DNA of 28,574 nucleotides from Fidelibacterota bacterium UBA7301 (GTDB lineage: Bacteria > Fidelibacterota > Marinisomatia > Marinisomatales > TCS55): assembly GCA_002471845.1 (NCBI GenBank), contig DKQT01000007.1, forward strand, positions 1 through 28,574, in the 5' to 3' direction. The notes below the pieces were generated by a model. It did not search any database, was not told where the DNA came from, and saw only the letters and a list, made by a program, of their open reading frames with translations. The translations under genes and the position numbers were made by a program. Shown piece after piece: positions 24,988 through 28,574 of the stretch (its first letter is position 1; each line of letters starts with the position of its first letter).

Positions 24988-26259
24988 TTACTTATAAACC
25001 ACACCGCCCTTCATTACAAAATTCACATCACTCATGATGGATATATCTTTTAAGGGATCTCCCGGAACAGCCACAATATCCGCCTGCATACCCTTTTTGA
25101 TCTGCCCAATATTATCCGCACCTAACACTTCAGCGGCCACTCCGGTGGCAGAATTAATCACATCAATGGGTTTCATCCCTGCTTCAACCATAAAGCGAAA
25201 TTCATCCGCATTATCCCCATGGGGCGACACACCGGAGTCCGTGCCAAAAGCAATTTTAACGTCCATTCTATATGCCATTCCTACTGTTTCCTTAATCATG
25301 GGACCAATAGCCAAAGCCTTCGGTCGAATAATTTCCGGGAAATAACCGGGCTTTTTGGCCTTTTCCAGAACAAATTCACCGGCACTAATGGTTGGCACAT
25401 AGTAGGTGCCGTGCTTGACCATGAGGCGGGCGGTTTCCTTATCCATGAGTGTGCCATGTTCAATGGAGCGTACTCCGGCGCGGATGGCACGCTGCATCCC
25501 TTCTACGCCATGGGCATGGGCCGCCACGAACATTTCGTATTCAGCCGCTGTTTTAACAACTTCACGAATTTCTTCTTCCGTAAACTGGGGATTCTGTCCA
25601 TTCTTGGCTACGCTCAACACCCCTCCGGTGGCGGTAATCTTCACCAAATCGGAACCATCTTTATAGCGTTGCCGGACCGCTTTTCGCGCATCATCAGTAC
25701 CATTGACCACTCCTTCCAGTGGACCCGGGTCACCCTGGAGTTTACGATTCAATCCACTGGTGGGATCCGCGTGGCCGCCGGTTGTTCCTAAAGCCTTTCC
25801 AGCCGCATAGATTCTCGGTCCTTTGATATAGCCTGCCTTGATGGCATTCCGCGTTGAAAGCATCACTTCACCCCCTAAGTCCCGAACAGTGGTGAATCCC
25901 GCCATAAGTGTTTTTTCAACCCAGGGAACGGCGCGGTAGGCCACATCTTCAATATTCATATAGAAATCTTCGCCGTAAGCCTTGGGGTTCATTTCCCCTG
26001 AAAGGTGGACGTGTAAATCGATCCAGCCGGGCATGACAGTGGCGTCTTTGAGATCAATGACCTGGTCCCCTTCACCGCCTTTTGCATAGCCGTTTTTCAT
26101 ATCCACGATCTTTCCATTTTCAACGATGATGGATCGTTTGGTGTGCGCCTTTTTGGATGAGCCGTCCAGCAAAGATCCGGCATGGATAATGGTTTGTTGG
26201 GCCCATAAACTGCCTAAACAGAATAGACCGGTTATGATATATTTTTTTAAGAAATTCAT
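24988..26259 (-). CDS. Exported amidohydrolase (imidazolonepropionase/prolidase-like)
   Basis: The 423-residue protein has a signal peptide (YIITGLFCLGSLWAQ). The metal-dependent amidohydrolase site is complete: HVH (His83, His85) after PGWIDL, the carboxylatable Lys207 in DLVKITATGG, His248 in AAHAHG, His268 in SIEHG, and Asp341 in FGTDSG. This is the Xaa-Pro/Xaa-Arg dipeptidase-like branch of imidazolonepropionase-related enzymes, many of which cleave dipeptides or N-acyl amino acids. GAGGAGG lies seven bases before the ATG. It is divergent from the GH13 gene, with 238 bases between, and convergent with the lipoprotein gene. Confidence 0.9.
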   Translation of the reverse strand: MNFLKKYIITGLFCLGSLWAQQTIIHAGSLLDGSSKKAHTKRSIIVENGKIVDMKNGYAKGGEGDQVIDLKDATVMPGWIDLHVHLSGEMNPKAYGEDFYMNIEDVAYRAVPWVEKTLMAGFTTVRDLGGEVMLSTRNAIKAGYIKGPRIYAAGKALGTTGGHADPTSGLNRKLQGDPGPLEGVVNGTDDARKAVRQRYKDGSDLVKITATGGVLSVAKNGQNPQFTEEEIREVVKTAAEYEMFVAAHAHGVEGMQRAIRAGVRSIEHGTLMDKETARLMVKHGTYYVPTISAGEFVLEKAKKPGYFPEIIRPKALAIGPMIKETVGMAYRMDVKIAFGTDSGVSPHGDNADEFRFMVEAGMKPIDVINSATGVAAEVLGADNIGQIKKGMQADIVAVPGDPLKDISIMSDVNFVMKGGVVYK

Positions 26260-26303
26260 TGAATAACCTCCTCATGAATTAAAATTATTGGGTGGAACTT
26301 TAG

Positions 26304-26312
26304 TGTATAGCA
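26304..26312 (-). promoter_or_regulatory. Putative extended -10 promoter for the amidohydrolase gene
   Basis: The minus strand reads TGCTATACA, an extended -10 (TGN plus a TATAAT-like hexamer), about 45 bases before the ATG. A weak -35-like TTCTTC lies 16 bases upstream of the hexamer. The call rests on sequence resemblance only. Confidence 0.35.
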
Positions 26313-26347
26313 AACTTATCAACAAGAAGAAAGACATGACTATTTTA

Positions 26348-26377
26348 TTGACATTGGAATCATACATCACGTAAAAT
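26348..26377 (+). promoter_or_regulatory. Sigma70-like promoter for the GH13 gene
   Basis: A perfect TTGACA (26348-26353) is followed after 18 bases by TAAAAT (26372-26377), which matches five of six -10 positions. Transcription would start near 26384, leaving a 5' untranslated leader of about 114 bases. It lies in the AT-rich divergent gap. It is the clearest promoter in the window. Confidence 0.6.
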
Positions 26378-26497
26378 TATCAATCGCAATGAATATTTAG
26401 ACGCGAATAGAATAAATTTGATAAAAAATCCATTGTTTGTAAGTGACTGACTAAGGTATGAGTTATTACTTTATCGGAATTAAAAATAATAGGAATA

Positions 26498-28483
26498 ATG
26501 CTAAAAATTGGAATTATAATTATAACGCTGTTTATGAGTGCATATTCTAAAGAATCCCCCACCCTTTCTTATGGTGCTTTTGTTCAGGGCAATCAAACCA
26601 CATTTAAAATACACGCACCCCGATCAACAGAAGTCAATCTGGTGATTTTTGAAAAGCCGGATGATGAAACGGGGTATAAGCATCCCATGGTTAAAAATGA
26701 ATCTGGAGATTGGACATTAACATTATCAGATGTGGGTATTGGTACACTCTATGGCTACCGTCTTTCAGGACCAGTTAATGATTCAACAATTATTATCGCT
26801 GATCCGTATTCTAAAGCAGCCGTTACTCAAAATTCCATGAGTCACGTAGCTAAATCACTGGTTATAGATGATACCTATGACTGGGAAGATGATACCTGGA
26901 TCGAAATCGATCCCCGTGATCTGGTCATTTATGAAATGCATGTCCGGGATATGACAGCCCACCCTACATCCACAGCAAACCAAAAAGGAACATATGCCGG
27001 ACTGGCTGAAGCGGGCCAAAATGGAGGTATTGAGCATATCAAGGCCATGGGTGTTAACGCTGTTCAGATTTTGCCCATTCAAAATTTTGCCAATTTTGAA
27101 GTACCATTCAAGGATAACAAAGCACCTTTATATAATGACTGGAATCCATATGAACGCAATCATTGGGGCTATATGACCACCTTCTTTTTTGCACCGGAAT
27201 CATACTATGCATCCAATGGTACCAATGATCCCCAGGCATGGAATGGCACGGATGGTCGCGCAGTCCATGAGTTAAAAGACATGGTCAAAGCGTTCCACAA
27301 AGAAAATATCGTCGTCATCTTGGATGTGGTCTATAACCACGTGTCACAGTTCGATAATAATCCGCTGAAATTTATTGATCGGGACCTATATTTCCGTTTT
27401 GATAAAAATGGTAAATGGAGCACCAAAAGCGGTTGCGGAAATGACTGTAAAACGGAAAGTCCGCCCATGCGAAATCTCATTTTGGAGAGTTTGAAATATT
27501 CGATGAAAGAATATCATGTGGATGGGTTCCGATTTGATTTGGGGCAATTGATCGATCCTGAGACACGAGATATCATTATTTTAGAATTGCGGGCCATCAA
27601 TCCTAATGTAATCATCCTAGCTGAGCCTTGGGGTGGCGGATATAATCCACATGGATTTTCGGATCAAGGCTGGGCTTCATTCAACGACCAATTTCGAGAT
27701 GGGTTAAAAGGCAGTCTCTTCGATATTAATGATAAAGGGTTCCTATTTGGAAAACTGCGTAAAGGAGATGATCAAAAATTTCTACGGCGGCTTGCCATGG
27801 GTTCTTTGAGAAAACACGGTGGTCAATATATTTCATCGGATCACAGTGTAAATTATCTTGAATCTCACGATGATCTCACCTTTGGTGACCGCCTCCGTAT
27901 CACTGGCGGTTTTGTGGAAAAACATGATGTGATCACGGATCGAAAATCCCATGCAAAAGTGGATGGCAATCTAATGAGTATGAGCAAATTGGGTGCCTTG
28001 TATTTATTCACCAGCCAAGGGATCGTCTTTATGCACCAAGGGCAGGAATGGGCCCGGAGTAAGGTGATCGCAGACACTAAGGCCCCGGATCAATACGTGG
28101 GGCAATTAGATCACAATTCCTACGAAAAAGACAATGAAACAAACTGGCTGAACTGGAATGAACGAGAAATGAACCGTGAACTGGTGGATTATTACAAAGG
28201 GTTAATTGAGTTAAGGAAACAGTATTCGGAGTTTCGCCATTCAAAGCCGGATGATTTTGAATTTATAGACGTGGGTAAAAAAGTAGCAGTAGCCTATCTA
28301 TTAAAAGACAGGTTTATTGTTATTCTTAACGGTGGAAATGAAGATACGCTTGAATTAGACATACCGGCAGGTCAGTGGAACATTTTAGCCGATGAAAAAC
28401 TTGTAAACCTTGAGAATCAGCAATTGGTATCAAATAAAATCTTAGTTCCACCCTCGTCTGGTATTGTGTTAAAGCAGAATTGA
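26498..28483 (+). CDS. Exported GH13 alpha-glucan hydrolase (debranching/pullulanase-like)
   Basis: The 661-residue protein has a signal peptide (IGIIIITLFMSAYS) and an N-terminal CBM48-like beta-sandwich (about residues 22-125, with FKIHAPRSTEVNLVIFEKP and GYRLSGP). The GH13 barrel then carries LDVVYNH (Asp276, His281), GFRFDLG (nucleophile Asp347), LAEPWGG (acid/base Glu376) and ESHDD (His457, Asp458). EPWGGGYNPHGF and the CBM48 module favour the pullulanase/isoamylase/GlgX-type enzymes, which cut alpha-1,6 branches of glycogen or starch. Unlike GlgX it is exported. The ATG has AGGA five to six bases upstream. No other alpha-glucan gene is beside it. Confidence 0.92.
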   Translation: MLKIGIIIITLFMSAYSKESPTLSYGAFVQGNQTTFKIHAPRSTEVNLVIFEKPDDETGYKHPMVKNESGDWTLTLSDVGIGTLYGYRLSGPVNDSTIIIADPYSKAAVTQNSMSHVAKSLVIDDTYDWEDDTWIEIDPRDLVIYEMHVRDMTAHPTSTANQKGTYAGLAEAGQNGGIEHIKAMGVNAVQILPIQNFANFEVPFKDNKAPLYNDWNPYERNHWGYMTTFFFAPESYYASNGTNDPQAWNGTDGRAVHELKDMVKAFHKENIVVILDVVYNHVSQFDNNPLKFIDRDLYFRFDKNGKWSTKSGCGNDCKTESPPMRNLILESLKYSMKEYHVDGFRFDLGQLIDPETRDIIILELRAINPNVIILAEPWGGGYNPHGFSDQGWASFNDQFRDGLKGSLFDINDKGFLFGKLRKGDDQKFLRRLAMGSLRKHGGQYISSDHSVNYLESHDDLTFGDRLRITGGFVEKHDVITDRKSHAKVDGNLMSMSKLGALYLFTSQGIVFMHQGQEWARSKVIADTKAPDQYVGQLDHNSYEKDNETNWLNWNEREMNRELVDYYKGLIELRKQYSEFRHSKPDDFEFIDVGKKVAVAYLLKDRFIVILNGGNEDTLELDIPAGQWNILADEKLVNLENQQLVSNKILVPPSSGIVLKQN

Positions 28484-28534
28484 TTTAGTTTCCGTACCCG
28501 CCGTACCCCTTAGTTGTTTTTTGCGATTTTTGAT

Positions 28535-28556
28535 CGGTTGCTAAACCGGCGATTTT
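28535..28556 (+). terminator. Possible terminator after the GH13 gene
   Basis: CGGTT (28535-28539), loop GCTA, AACCG (28544-28548) gives a short stem followed by GCGATTTTTC. It lies about 50 bases after the GH13 stop. The stem is short and the T tract is two to three bases away, so the call is weak. Confidence 0.4.
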
Positions 28557-28574
28557 TCTTGGTTGTGTATTCAA

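Noticed and set aside
25219..25791. Plus-strand 190-residue frame
   Set aside because: Antisense shadow of the amidohydrolase, whose metal ligands are all intact on the minus strand.
26380..26562. Minus-strand 60-residue frame in the divergent gap
   Set aside because: Low-complexity AT-rich sequence overlapping the GH13 signal peptide, without a ribosome site.

Overview
The window looks like chromosomal DNA of a Gram-negative heterotroph of the Fibrobacterota-Chlorobiota-Bacteroidota (FCB) type, plausibly a marine Neomarinimicrobiota (Marinimicrobia/SAR406) genome. This rests on the PorV-like outer-membrane protein, the TonB receptor with an N-terminal carboxypeptidase-regulatory-like domain, the many lipoproteins and Sec-exported enzymes, and the selenoprotein. 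The phylum is inference. No insertion sequence, phage gene, CRISPR array or rRNA was seen, and no gene-free stretch exceeds 300 bases.

Layout. 1-745: the 3' part of plsX converges on a tRNA-Phe gene across a shared bidirectional terminator. 995-2990: a minus-strand pair, a Tyr/Ser-rich lipoprotein followed by a PorV/FadL-like barrel protein. 3117-8656: a tight minus-strand operon in the order Ycf48-like beta-propeller, TIP30-like NAD(P)-binding protein, secreted M28 peptidase with Fn3-like tail, TMEM220-like membrane protein, lipoprotein oligopeptidase B. 8844-12632: a second minus-strand operon of a glutamate-carboxypeptidase-II-like M28B lipoprotein and a secreted M20 dipeptidase. 12845-13072: a small plus-strand membrane protein. 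13169-16129: a saccharopine-dehydrogenase-like enzyme, a strictosidine-synthase/APMAP-like propeller and a nitrilase-superfamily protein. 16227-20517: a TonB-dependent receptor and an amidase lipoprotein. 20628-23653: a plus-strand operon of M20 deacylase/peptidase, APC amino-acid permease and an AhpD-like selenoprotein. 23687-24907: an unknown lipoprotein. 24988-26259: a secreted amidohydrolase, divergent from a secreted GH13 enzyme (26498-28483).

The genes mostly suit uptake and breakdown of peptides and amide compounds at the cell envelope: a TonB receptor, exported peptidases of families S9, M28, M28B and M20, an amidase, an amidohydrolase, then cytoplasmic M20 hydrolysis and amino-acid import. 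A secreted alpha-glucan enzyme adds carbohydrate use.

The main discovery candidate is at 23108-23653. A 181-residue AhpD-like (carboxymuconolactone decarboxylase fold) protein is interrupted by one in-frame TGA exactly at the second cysteine of the redox CxxC motif, giving CYYU followed by IEAH. A hairpin with a G-containing apical loop lies 25 nt downstream, where a bacterial SECIS is expected, and the frame continues to a normal family C-terminus. TGA ends other genes here, so the code is standard and selenocysteine insertion is the best explanation. A standard gene caller would split or truncate this gene. Two further enzymes lack a canonical active-site residue: the nitrilase homologue (Lys to Met) and the M28 peptidase (first zinc His to Asp).
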